A stretch of DNA of 64,000 nt from Lachnocurva sp029100405. Lineage in GTDB: Bacteria > Bacillota > Clostridia > Lachnospirales > Lachnospiraceae. This document shows positions 16,360 through 25,100 of this stretch, piece by piece. The position numbers and the translations under genes were made by a program. The stretch lies in contig JBJYZC010000006.1 in the NCBI GenBank assembly GCA_046263755.1, positions 62,001 through 126,000 on the forward strand. Direction: 5' to 3'. The notes beneath the pieces were generated by a model. That model searched no databases, was not told where the DNA came from, and was given only the letters and a program-made list of their open reading frames with translations. Within the stretch, counting starts at the first letter, position 1. The number at the start of each line of letters is the position of its first letter.

Positions 16360-16557
16360 ATGAATGTAGTAACGGCGTCATTTGATTATGAATCAGTTAA
16401 AAATGCAATCAAACAGCACTATCTGGGGATCGACTTTGATAAATGGGAACAGATGCCCGATGAGGAAAAAGTTCCTTTCTACTTACGTTTGTTTTCCAAT
16501 CTGCTAATACCGTATGGGATAGAAGATGATTCCGTAAAATTAAGAAGGGATGAATAA
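16360..16557 (+). CDS. Hypothetical protein, 65 residues
   Basis: GCAAAGGAG lies ten bases before the start. The sequence is acidic and compact (VTASFDYESVKNAIKQHYLG, then FYLRLFSNLLIPYGIED), with no membrane helix or known motif. It heads a set of four plus-strand genes ending at a terminator near 17.9 kb. Confidence 0.6.
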   Translation: MNVVTASFDYESVKNAIKQHYLGIDFDKWEQMPDEEKVPFYLRLFSNLLIPYGIEDDSVKLRRDE

Positions 16558-16599
16558 ACACGAGACGAATTTATTGAAAGGAAATAAGGGAATAAATCA

Positions 16600-17049
16600 A
16601 TGAATAGTGCAACTGTCATCCTGCTTTTAATTCTCCTTCTAGGTTTTGCCGTCATCATTGCCGCCTTCTTTTTCTCCGTATCGAAACGCAATAGGCAGAA
16701 ATACACGAATCTGACGCATGAGATTGCTGAGGAGGAAGAAGAGAAACGTGCCACGGCTCGCCGTAGGTATGTGACCAAGGCAATGAAGCAGCACGTCTTG
16801 GAGCGTGACCATTACACCTGTCAGATATGTGGCATATCGAAGGGATATTTGGACGATCTGGTTCCGGGTCTCGGTGATTTCCTTCTTCTGGAGATAGATC
16901 ATATCGTTCCCGTTGCGAATGGCGGGAGCGGTGATGATGAGACGAATCTCCAGACGCTATGTTGGCGATGTAACCGCAAGAAGGGCAAGAACAGGACGAA
17001 TGATGAGGTCAGGGCCGTGATTAACTATGGTCGTGACCGATTGAAATAA
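16600..17049 (+). CDS. Membrane-anchored HNH endonuclease domain protein
   Basis: 149 residues. Residues 5-27 are a strong membrane helix (ATVILLLILLLGFAVIIAAF), followed by a charged helix and an HNH domain at about 65-140: HVLERDHYTCQICG, then LEIDHIVPVANGGSGDDETN and LQTLCWRCNRKKGK. The core His pair (DH, then the Asn of ETNLQ) and both CxxC zinc pairs are present, so catalysis is feasible. A single N-terminal anchor on an HNH nuclease is unusual; it would hold the nuclease at the inner face of the membrane. Possible roles are in DNA entry or exclusion, but this is inference. Confidence 0.8.
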   Translation: MNSATVILLLILLLGFAVIIAAFFFSVSKRNRQKYTNLTHEIAEEEEEKRATARRRYVTKAMKQHVLERDHYTCQICGISKGYLDDLVPGLGDFLLLEIDHIVPVANGGSGDDETNLQTLCWRCNRKKGKNRTNDEVRAVINYGRDRLK

Positions 17050-17076
17050 AAAAAGAATGTATGAGGTGATAAGAGT

Positions 17077-17289
17077 ATGACTCAGAACGAAAAGCATTTT
17101 TGCGATGCAGCCAAGAAGGTATTCAACGAGGACGGCAGTATTCGGGTATGCGGACGGGATGCCGTACGAAGCCTTATTGAAGCGGCCGAACAGGTGGATC
17201 CCACAAGGGATTTCGGCAACAAGGAGATTGGCAGAATGAATGCTGATACAGTCTGGAATCTCCTGACCGAAATCGAAAAGAAGGAATGA
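17077..17289 (+). CDS. Hypothetical protein, 70 residues
   Basis: The start follows GAGGTGATAAGAG. It is a helical, charged sequence (KHFCDAAKKVFNEDGSIRVC, then RSLIEAAEQVDPTRDFGN) with no transmembrane segment. It ends three bases before the next start, so the two are probably translated together. No family recognised. Confidence 0.6.
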   Translation: MTQNEKHFCDAAKKVFNEDGSIRVCGRDAVRSLIEAAEQVDPTRDFGNKEIGRMNADTVWNLLTEIEKKE

Positions 17290-17292
17290 ACG

Positions 17293-17880
17293 ATGCCGAA
17301 GGTAAGAAATAAGCTCCTGTATTACGCTCACCGGAAATACGGAAAAGACATCACCGTAAGAAAAGAAGAAGATGGCGTTTTGCGGTTCTGGACAGAGTTT
17401 TATGCGATCACGCTGACGCTTACGCCCGATGGCAAGGTCGAAGAAAAGGTCCGGAAACGGGAAGGCACAAGTGCCAAGCAATACTTTGACGGCAAAGCCA
17501 AACCAAAGACCAATCCACCAGTTAAAGCACGGAAGAAAGTGACTGTGAAGAAAACGGTCACGAGGACTGCACCAAAGAAGAAATCCGAGAAAGTAACAGC
17601 AAAGGCAAAGACACCTGTTCAAGAGCCAAAGCGTGAGAAAGCCGTTACACCGAAAGCAACAAAAAGATGTACAAGGACCGTGCGTACAAAACTTCGTCCC
17701 GGTGACGTTGTAAAGTCCATCTATTGTGATGACCTGTACACCATCCTTTCAAATGAGGGTGACGGGATCGTTCGTGTGGCAGCAGGGCAGGTGTCTCAGA
17801 ACGATGCAAAGTACCATTCCGAGTATCTTATGACGCAGTATGACCTTACAGAACTGCATAGGAAAGGAAGGACACAATAA
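17293..17880 (+). CDS. Hypothetical protein with a basic linker
   Basis: 195 residues in three parts: an N-terminal domain of about 60 residues (KLLYYAHRKYGKDITVRKEE), a Lys/Pro/Thr/Ala-rich linker at about 70-130 that could bind nucleic acid, and a C-terminal domain (LRPGDVVKSIYCDDLYTILS) resembling a small beta-barrel. The last codons run into a rho-independent terminator. Function unknown; the linker suggests association with DNA or RNA. Confidence 0.6.
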   Translation: MPKVRNKLLYYAHRKYGKDITVRKEEDGVLRFWTEFYAITLTLTPDGKVEEKVRKREGTSAKQYFDGKAKPKTNPPVKARKKVTVKKTVTRTAPKKKSEKVTAKAKTPVQEPKREKAVTPKATKRCTRTVRTKLRPGDVVKSIYCDDLYTILSNEGDGIVRVAAGQVSQNDAKYHSEYLMTQYDLTELHRKGRTQ

Positions 17881-17886
17881 AAAAAT

Positions 17887-17921
17887 AAGCACCTCTTTCC
17901 TTTTGGAAGGGGGTGCTTTTG
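17887..17921 (+). terminator. Intrinsic terminator of the 16.3-17.9 kb gene set
   Basis: AAGCACCTCTTTCC pairs with GGAAGGGGGTGCTT around a TTTT loop, followed by TTTTG. Confidence 0.75.
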
Positions 17922-17976
17922 CTTGCATTTGCTTGCATTTCCGATCTTTCCCTAACGAGCAAGACGATATAGCTTG

Positions 17977-18251
17977 TCAAAACCTTATCGTTCCTGCAAA
18001 GCGATGTCCGTCAGAGAACGTATAGTCGTCTTTGCTTGCTTTCCCGGTAAACTGGAAGGCGTCTTCCTTTTCCTGTTCGGACATCCGATCCATGACAGAG
18101 GAAAACGTTCCTGCATAGTCCGACAGACCGGGTGTCGTCAACTACGCCCGACTAAAGTCGGGAGATACCTGCTCTTAATCTAATTGTACTCCCCAAAGGG
18201 GAAGTTATTGTTATCATAGTCAAAGGTTACCTTTACCATTGTTCTTGCCAT
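17977..18251 (-). pseudogene. Small gene split by an IS605-type right end
   Basis: The ATG at 18251 (AAGGAAGGTAGG upstream) opens MARTMVKVTFDYDNNNFPFG and meets a stop at about 18180. After about 45 bases of transposon-end sequence, an open coding-like frame on the same strand continues (DYAGTFSSVMDRMSEQEKED, then FSDGHRFAGTIRF) to a stop at 17977. Both parts together would give a protein of roughly 75-80 residues. It is third in the minus-strand operon below 20 kb. Function unknown. Confidence 0.5.
18137..18178 (-). mobile_element. Solo IS605-type right-end remnant
   Basis: On the minus strand it reads GAGCAGG, hairpin CCCGACTTTAGTCGGG, then CGTAGTTGAC, the same order as the right end at 12.2 kb. 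Nothing else of the element remains. Confidence 0.55.
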
Positions 18252-18275
18252 AGCGAAATACCTACCTTCCTTTCT

Positions 18276-18794
18276 TTACATAACGATGACTGGCACAAAC
18301 ATATCGCCGTTTTCGAGAGCCGTAATGAGAGCACGCAGTTGGTAGAGCTTGCCTTGATAGAGGTGCCGGTATTTTTCCTGCCGTTCTTCGGAATCGAAGG
18401 CATCGGGATTGTAGTGGCACCAGTCGTCCAGATGGTCGTGGATGTCGTTATAGACTTCATGTGCAAGGGTGACAAGGTATTTGCCCAAATTGTCGGGCGG
18501 GTAGTCGGCCAGATCATCGACCGGTACTTCCGTCATATTGAGGTAGGGCGGTTCGTTCTTGGCGTTGTTGACAAGATACAGGGTACGATTCCAGACAAGG
18601 CAACCGAACTGGTATCCTTCGGCATCGAGCGTGATGGAAAGATGAGTCGGAAGGTCGGTGGTTGCCATATCAGTCAGGCACGAGATGAAGGCATCCAAGA
18701 CAATGGACGGCACATCATCGAGGTAGCTTGCAGCTCCAAGGACGGTATTATTGATGGTCACAGTCACCCATCCTGCGATTGGTAGTGATAACAT
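18276..18794 (-). CDS. Hypothetical protein, 172 residues
   Basis: Acidic protein with a hydrophobic start (MLSLPIAGWVTVTINNTVLG), a beta-rich middle (GYQFGCLVWNRTLYLVNNAK) and a helical acidic second half (LAHEVYNDIHDHLDDW). AGGAAAGGAGAAAG precedes the start at good spacing. It is the second gene of a minus-strand operon whose promoter lies near 20.0 kb. No family recognised. Confidence 0.65.
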   Translation of the reverse strand: MLSLPIAGWVTVTINNTVLGAASYLDDVPSIVLDAFISCLTDMATTDLPTHLSITLDAEGYQFGCLVWNRTLYLVNNAKNEPPYLNMTEVPVDDLADYPPDNLGKYLVTLAHEVYNDIHDHLDDWCHYNPDAFDSEERQEKYRHLYQGKLYQLRALITALENGDMFVPVIVM

Positions 18795-18810
18795 CTCTTT
18801 CTCCTTTCCT

Positions 18811-19818
18811 TTACATTTCGTGGCTCTGCAAAATCTGTTCGGTCATATCTTCCAACTCCCGAATGGACAGGTCGATGTCACCGTTACAGATCCGTTCCAT
18901 CTGCTTTTCAAAGAATAACTTCTGTGCAATCCGCCGTTTGAGATTCCGATCCACATTGACGGCATCCTGATAGTTCGTGATGGCAGAAAGGCAGCACTCG
19001 TCCTGCTCATAGAAATACTGATCCTCGGCTGAGGGAACGGACTCCATGTGGGAGAGGGCAGAGCTGATCTTGCTATTGTTCGGGTCGTCCGAGCGGTCGC
19101 TAATTTCGTCAATGATGGCATCGAAAGATGTGGCATTGCCGGACTGCATGATCCGTTCCAGAGTACGAACGGTGGCTGCCTTCTTCGGGACTTCCTTCCC
19201 GTCCAGTACCCGCTTCATCCGCTTCCGATCGTTGTCGGGGATTCCGGTCTGCATGGCGGTCGCATGGGCGATGGCATGGCGGATATTCTTGTCGAAGTAG
19301 GAGATGGGAGGTACGGCACGAAGGCTGACGGTCAGGGTACCACATTTCCTTGGATGTTCGCTCAGAAAATGGTTGATACACTCGGTAAAGCTTTCCTCAT
19401 TGCAGAAGGGGCAGGCATTGGTACCGATGGTCTTGGTTAAGTTGTCCACCATGTTCTGTAGGAAGGATTGTTCCTCTTTGGAGATGATTCCTTTGTCTAA
19501 AGCAGTATTGACATCCAATTCCTTATCCCCTTTCAGGACTTTGAGATAGAAGGGACGGAATGCACGGAAACGCTCCAGAGCAACCAGATAGATGTCATGA
19601 AGGCAGTCCTCTCTGGACACGCAGCCATAGAAGTCGTGGCTCTGTAAGGCCTGCTGAATCGGATAGTTCAATGCGTGCTGAATGACGGCAAAAGCAGAAT
19701 CCTCATCGTGGCAGTTCTCAAAGGCACGGATGAAGTAAGAAGAAAATTGAGCATTCGCTGACCAGTTGGAAAGAATAAATGATGCGGACGGAATGTGCTG
19801 AAATGAATACTGAAACAT
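18811..19818 (-). CDS. Hypothetical protein with a zinc-finger-like segment
   Basis: 335 residues from the ATG at 19818, preceded by AAGGAGAGG. A Cys/His cluster, ACPFCNEESFTECINHFLSE followed by HPRKCGTL, lies near residues 137-163 and may bind zinc. The rest is mostly helical. It is the first gene after a sigma-A promoter carrying the conserved 50-base upstream block, and so belongs to the same putative regulon as the 22.1 kb surface protein and the 45.9 kb zinc protein. Function unknown. Confidence 0.65.
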   Translation of the reverse strand: MFQYSFQHIPSASFILSNWSANAQFSSYFIRAFENCHDEDSAFAVIQHALNYPIQQALQSHDFYGCVSREDCLHDIYLVALERFRAFRPFYLKVLKGDKELDVNTALDKGIISKEEQSFLQNMVDNLTKTIGTNACPFCNEESFTECINHFLSEHPRKCGTLTVSLRAVPPISYFDKNIRHAIAHATAMQTGIPDNDRKRMKRVLDGKEVPKKAATVRTLERIMQSGNATSFDAIIDEISDRSDDPNNSKISSALSHMESVPSAEDQYFYEQDECCLSAITNYQDAVNVDRNLKRRIAQKLFFEKQMERICNGDIDLSIRELEDMTEQILQSHEM

Positions 19819-19854
19819 ATAAAGACCTCTCCTTTTTCTTGTAGACCAATAATC

Positions 19855-19906
19855 TGAGCCTTTGTGTAACAAAGGGTCAGATTTAAAGACCGTAGGTCGA
19901 ATTTGT
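19855..19906 (+). repeat. Two-hairpin dispersed repeat, copy D
   Basis: TCTGAGCCTTTGT-GTA-ACAAAGGGTCAGA, then TTTAAAGACCGTAGGTCGAAT. It lies in the leader of the minus-strand operon. Confidence 0.6.
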
Positions 19907-19996
19907 AAGGAATGTAAGTAACATCAGATCGTCACGATAGTTCAGACTGTTCAGATAAGAGATGAACGATTGTTTTGTTTTCTTCCTTACAAATAT

Positions 19997-20073
19997 ATTA
20001 TATCGCACACACCCCCTTACACTCAAATTGGTACGGAGATGACTTTTCAAATTCGTGTATTTATTTCAGTACA
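19997..20073 (-). promoter_or_regulatory. Sigma-A promoter with conserved 50-base upstream block, locus 1
   Basis: On the minus strand, TTGAGT and TATAAT (19997-20002) are 18 bases apart. The block at 20023-20073 contains AAAGTCATCTCCGTACCAAT and AATAAATACACGAAT. The same block, at the same distance from its TATAAT, recurs near 25.9 and 47.0 kb. Confidence 0.65.
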
Positions 20074-20213
20074 CTATTGAGACGATCGGGGGGTATGTTT
20101 TGAGCAAAAAGGGAAAGTTGGACTTTGCTCGAACCTAAAGAACAGGCACGGAATTGAGAGGTTTCGTGTAGTGATGTGAATACAGCAGAGCCACCTTTGC
20201 TGAGGTAGATGGC
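20061..20213 (-). pseudogene. Degraded frame behind a LexA-like promoter, possible Y-family polymerase remnant
   Basis: A minus-strand open frame without usable start or ribosome binding site ends SSKVQLSLFAQNIPPDRLNS. QLSLF is the beta-clamp-binding pentapeptide found near the C-terminus of UmuC/ImpB-type polymerases. Together with the flanking SOS-type operator, this suggests the tail of a deleted umuC-like gene. No other polymerase motif is left, so the identification is weak. Confidence 0.3.
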
Positions 20214-20259
20214 AAACATACGTTCTAGGTTTACTGCTATTATAACCAAACGTATGTTC
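20214..20259 (-). promoter_or_regulatory. Pair of LexA-like operators around a -10 box
   Basis: AAACATACGTTC (20214-20225) and AAACGTATGTTC (20248-20259) fit the Gram-positive LexA box GAAC-N4-GTTC with one change each. Between them, minus-strand TATAAT lies at 20239-20244. The arrangement would repress transcription toward 20.1 kb until DNA damage. Confidence 0.5.
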
Positions 20260-20336
20260 GATTGCAACAGGACAAAAAAAGAATCCTATTCGCATGGGGC
20301 GGGGGTCTTATGCCATAAGAAAAAGGACTCCAATCG

Positions 20337-20365
20337 TTGAAAACACGGCGATTGTCAACTATAAT
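20337..20365 (+). promoter_or_regulatory. Consensus sigma-A promoter for the AAA ATPase gene
   Basis: TTGAAA (20337-20342), a 17-base spacer, then TATAAT (20360-20365). The transcript start would fall about 28 bases before the start codon. Confidence 0.8.
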
Positions 20366-20399
20366 TAAAATAAGTAGATCAAAGAAAAGGGGGAGCACT

Positions 20400-21971
20400 A
20401 TGCAGGTATATACAAGTGACGATCTGAAAGAATTTATCACCCGTGAATTACAAACCCTTGCGACAGATGGTGTACGTCATAGTCGTTTCTGCAAAGCTGA
20501 CTTAGATACATTTTTACACAATTCCAGTCACAAGGTCTGCGGTATCTATGGACTGCGAAGGACAGGAAAAACAACCTTAATGTATCAGACCATTTCGGAA
20601 ATGGACTGTAACAACGTTGTTTTCATGAAATGCACCCCCAATGATAGTTATGTTGATATTGAAAATGTCATCCAGAACGTTCCGCAAACCTATATTTTTA
20701 TTGATGAAATCACAAAAGCAGACGGTTTTATCAGACTGTCATCTTCTCTTTATGACGATTATCCGACAAAGAAAATCGTCATTGCCGGGACAGATAGTGC
20801 TGCCATGCTATTCGCCAAAGAAGACGAACTCTTCGACCGAATTGATTTGATTCATACCACTTATATTTCCTTTGCCGAGTTCCACTATTTGCTTGGAAAG
20901 TCATTAGATGATTATATCCGATATGGCGGCACATTAACGGATGGAGCAAAGATATATAATGAAGATTCATTAGCGGAGTACACGAATACCGCCATTGTTT
21001 CGAATATTTGCAAAAGTGTCGAGGTGGGCGGACGTGACATTCCTCACAGACGACTGTATGACTTATACATTAGTGGTATGTTGGAGTCCGTTATCAACAA
21101 AACCATAGAGAGACAGGCGAGGGAATTTTCTCTGAATGTCGTACAGGGAGTGTTCTCAAAGTCCAACAATTTTGGTTCAGCAAAAGACTTGACCATCCAA
21201 CAGGACATTCCGAAAGAGGATAAGGTTGCATTAGCAAACTGGAAAGATCATACAGAGGTATGTCGATACATTTCAGAGCAATTACGAATGCAGCCTGCGA
21301 CCGGGATCAAAGAGTCCGATTTTGAACTCATGACAAAATTTTTAATGAAATTGGATGTGCTGAGTAAAAAACCAAACGGTGAAATCTTTTTTACGCAATG
21401 CGGGATGCAGTATTGTTTTGCAGAAATCCTTATCAATAACATCGTACATTCCATGCAATTTCGGAAACTTTTCCAAAGAACGCAAACCGTTTTTCTCGAA
21501 AAATTGCATCAGGATGCGGTTGGACACATTTTGGAAAATGTGATTCAAACGGATGTCATGAAATGTCCGGCGTTATCAAAAATGGAAACCGGGAAAGCGG
21601 ACGACATCGGAAACGGAGAGTTCGACTTCTATATCCTGAATCCAAACACACAGGAAGCACTTATCTATGAGATCAAAAGAAGTTCTGTGATCGTACCAAA
21701 GCAATACCGCCATTTGGCCAATCAGGAATTGTGTAATGATTTTGAGCGGTTGTATCAATGCAAAATCATTGGAAAAAGCGTCTTGTATCAGGGAAAACCG
21801 CAAATGCTTGATAATGGAATCTGTTACCAAAACATTAGTGACTTCCTGCTTCACATTGAGGATGCAACAAAATGCTTGGTGAAGGATACCGAAAAAGACA
21901 AAGATATGAATACGGAAAAGACGAAAAACGTCAGCGACAAATTGTTGGACGATTACGAGGAAGAACGATAA
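20400..21971 (+). CDS. AAA ATPase with DUF4143/PD-(D/E)XK-like C-terminus
   Basis: 523 residues from the ATG at 20400 (AAAGGGGGAG upstream). Walker A is GLRRTGKTTLM at about 48-58, Walker B is TYIFIDEITKADG near 100-112, and sensor-like IVIAGTDSAAM follows. This is the layout of AAA_14 proteins. The last third has GEFDFYILNPNTQEALIYEI followed by KRSS, the E-x-D ... E-x-K pattern of the DUF4143/restriction-fold domain usually joined to it. Such genes are frequent free-standing cargo of gut Bacillota and archaea, with no settled function. It has its own promoter and terminator. Confidence 0.8.
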   Translation: MQVYTSDDLKEFITRELQTLATDGVRHSRFCKADLDTFLHNSSHKVCGIYGLRRTGKTTLMYQTISEMDCNNVVFMKCTPNDSYVDIENVIQNVPQTYIFIDEITKADGFIRLSSSLYDDYPTKKIVIAGTDSAAMLFAKEDELFDRIDLIHTTYISFAEFHYLLGKSLDDYIRYGGTLTDGAKIYNEDSLAEYTNTAIVSNICKSVEVGGRDIPHRRLYDLYISGMLESVINKTIERQAREFSLNVVQGVFSKSNNFGSAKDLTIQQDIPKEDKVALANWKDHTEVCRYISEQLRMQPATGIKESDFELMTKFLMKLDVLSKKPNGEIFFTQCGMQYCFAEILINNIVHSMQFRKLFQRTQTVFLEKLHQDAVGHILENVIQTDVMKCPALSKMETGKADDIGNGEFDFYILNPNTQEALIYEIKRSSVIVPKQYRHLANQELCNDFERLYQCKIIGKSVLYQGKPQMLDNGICYQNISDFLLHIEDATKCLVKDTEKDKDMNTEKTKNVSDKLLDDYEEER

Positions 21972-22026
21972 ACCACCCATTATCTTCAAGGTGATGGGCT
22001 TTCTGGTGGAGACTTTATAAAAACAA

Positions 22027-22066
22027 GAAGCACCCTGATCTCTCTATCGAGAAAAGGGTGCTTTTT
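22027..22066 (+). terminator. Intrinsic terminator after the AAA ATPase gene
   Basis: AAGCACCCT pairs with AGGGTGCTT and is followed by six Ts. Confidence 0.8.
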
Positions 22067-22097
22067 TGATCTTTGATTCTTTACTTTCAGATCAGAT

Positions 22098-22150
22098 ATT
22101 CTGAGCTTTCGCAAGGCGAAAGCGAGGAGTTAAAGTTCATCGAACGAACT
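22098..22150 (+). repeat. Two-hairpin dispersed repeat, copy E
   Basis: TTCTGAGCTTTCGC-AAG-GCGAAAGCGAGGAGTTAAAG then TTCATCGAACGAACTT. It overlaps the 3' end of the surface protein gene and provides its stop codon. Confidence 0.6.
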
Positions 22151-25100
22151 TCTTTTTCTTCTTTTCGATACCGAACACAGCCATTCCGGAAAGAAGTGCG
22201 GTCAACAGTCCGACAGGAGCAGAAGTCGGTTCTCCGGTCTTAGGAGACTTTGCTTTGCTTTCGACTCTTCTCTGGTCTGTATCGGTTACAGTAGCGTGGT
22301 TTGTATTGGCTACAGCAGCGACATTGGCCGTTGCCGTGACAACAGGAGCGTCTTTTACGATAAAGGTCGTATCTTCTTCTCCATAGGTATAAACAAAAGT
22401 CAACTGATGCCTTCCTGCCTTGAGACTGTTCAAGAAATCCTTATGCAGGGTGGCAATCGTAGAACCTTCCTTCAGGTCATAGTTCTCTTCATTCACATAA
22501 TCACCGTCTACGGTGAGATAGTTGAAGTAGGGAAGGGAACCATTGGCACGGAAGGTCATATCCGTTGGCTCTGCCTTATCGAAGGTCGTATTGGCACCAT
22601 CCGTCACGGTAAGCAGACTGTTTAAGAGAGCGGTGGTAGGAAGGGTGTCCTTCCAAGCCTGATCCTGTTCTGCCTTTGCATTCTGTACCAAGGAATCCTT
22701 CTCGGCGACAGTATGTTCTTTTTCTGTCAGATTGGAAGTAGCAGTTGTGACAGTTTCCTGTTCTTTGGTAAGCAGAGCTGTCAACCGATCCAGTTCCTGA
22801 TTCAGGTCGGTCAGAGACTTTGTAAGCATTTCTTTTCGGCTCAAGGCGTCCGATTCCTTCTGTTTTGCGGTCTGCACCTTTTCTTCGGCATCGGTGATCG
22901 CCCGTTTTGCCTTGACGGATTCCTGATAAGCATTTGCTTTTGCTTTGGCGATGGACTCGGCATTGGCCTTGGCTTTCGTGGCATCGGACACAGTCTTCGT
23001 TGCCTGTTTAACATCAGCCTGTGCCTTGGTAATCGCCTTGGTAACTGTCTGGATGTCGGCACTTGTCTTTGCTACGGCAGCATCGGCATCGGTCTTCGCC
23101 TTGGTCTTTTCATTGACCAAATCCTTTGCTTTTGACGCTTTTGCCTGTAAGGACGGAATAGCCTTTCCGCTGACGACATCATCGAAGGTTGCCTTAGCAT
23201 TGGATTCTGCCTGCTTTGCATTAGAAAGGACAGTACTTGCTTTCGCCTGATCTGCTGCCTTCTTGTCATAGAGTGCTTTGGCATTGGCGGTGACGGCATC
23301 GGCTTTCGCCTTTACGTTCTGTACGGCAGTATCGTAGGCAGTCTGCTTTGCTTTGGTATCCGCCTTGGCAGTATTCCAAGCGGTCATGGCATGGGTCAAT
23401 GCAGTCTCTTTCTCTGCAAGGACATTCTGTGCAGAGACAAAAGCAGTTGCCTTTTCGCCTGCTTCCTTCTGCTTGTCGGAAAGGGCAGTAGCAAGGGTAG
23501 TTTTATTCTTTTCTGCTTCGGTCTTTGCCTGCTCTGCCTTGGTAAGGTTTGCTTTGGCAGTCTCTACGGCAGCTGTCAGGGAAGCCACATTATTGTCTGC
23601 CTTGGCTTGATTAAGAGCATTCAACTTTTCAGAAAGGGCAGCCTTCGCATTGTCCAGTTCCGTCTGCGCCTTGGTGAGGGCAGTATTAGCTGTTTCTGCT
23701 TCCTTCTTGGCTGAATCCAGGTCGGCATGGACTTTGTCATAGTAGGCATCAAAAGAAGCCTTATAGGTGTCATAGGAAACACCTTGAGTGGACATATTGA
23801 AATCTTGAACCTCTGTGTTAGTGGCCAAGTATTTCGTATCTACGCCATTTATACCCAATCCGGTGGATCGATATGAACGATTTACAATATTTTTATAATG
23901 ACCGATATCTGTTGGATCGACACCACAATTTTTACGAATTTCGTCATCGGAAGCCTGTGGATGTTCTTTCCGATACGCATTTGCAACATCATAATTGTTT
24001 TTTTCTGTCTGATACCAACCCTGATATGCTTGTTCTCCACAACCCCAAGCTACGTTTTCACCCATAGCAGAAGGCTTTGCTTCTTCATACTTTCCTGATG
24101 TTGGTATCCAATGGTCAGAAGTATATTTTTCCATATTGGCCGAAGCCTGTGCATACGCCATTACAGAATCCGCTACATTTAGAGGGGAAAGTCCTGTGAA
24201 ATTATCATCCTGAACACGAAGGTCGTTTCCAGTCTTTATCATGTCAATGGCGGTCTTCATGTTTTCCAGATTGGTTGCGTCCCCTTCTTTTCCGATATGG
24301 GTAATACCTTCCGGAACGCCAGCACTATGACGATAACTTACTTTGTAACTATCCTCGGTTGCTGCAAACTGAATAATGTCACAAGCGATCTGTGCATCGT
24401 TTCGTTCTTCTTCCGAAAGGTTCATGTCCTTTGCTCTTGACTGGAAGAATCCAAGCGATCCCTGTGCGATGATAGCTTCGGCAGCCTTGACCTTGGCATT
24501 GGCATCGTCTAATGCTTTCTGTGCAGTAGTTACTGCCGTTTGTGCGTTCTGTACTGTCGTTTCGGCATTCTCATATTCCTTCTGTGCAGTCTCGATCTTT
24601 CCATTTGCGTCTGAAAGTGCCTTCTCTGCATTCGTAACATTGTCCTGTGCAAGAGCGACTGCATCCGTCTTTGCCTTGACATCCGTTTCTGCCTGAGCAA
24701 GGGCGGTTTCTGCATCCGTAACAGCCTTGTCCGCCGTATCTTTTTCTGTCTGTGCCTTGGTAACGGCAGTCTTGGCATCGGTTACCGCCTGATTTGCCGT
24801 TTCATAAGCCGTCTGCTTTTCAGCTTCGGTCGCCTTGGCAGTATTCAGGGCTTCTAATGCAGTCTTCGCCTTGGTCTCGGCTTCCGTCAGAGCAGTATCG
24901 GTGTTGGTAACTGTTGTGGGATCGGCTTTGACTGATTCCATAGCCTTTGTAGTCGCATCGTAATCTGCCTTTGCTAACTCTACGGCCTTTTCGGCTTCGT
25001 CATAGGCAGACTGAGCTTTTTCGGTTTCTGCCTTTGCATTCTGCCATGCCCGATAGCTTTCGGTCTGTTCCTGTGTGGTCTTGTTATCCCGAAGGTCGAT

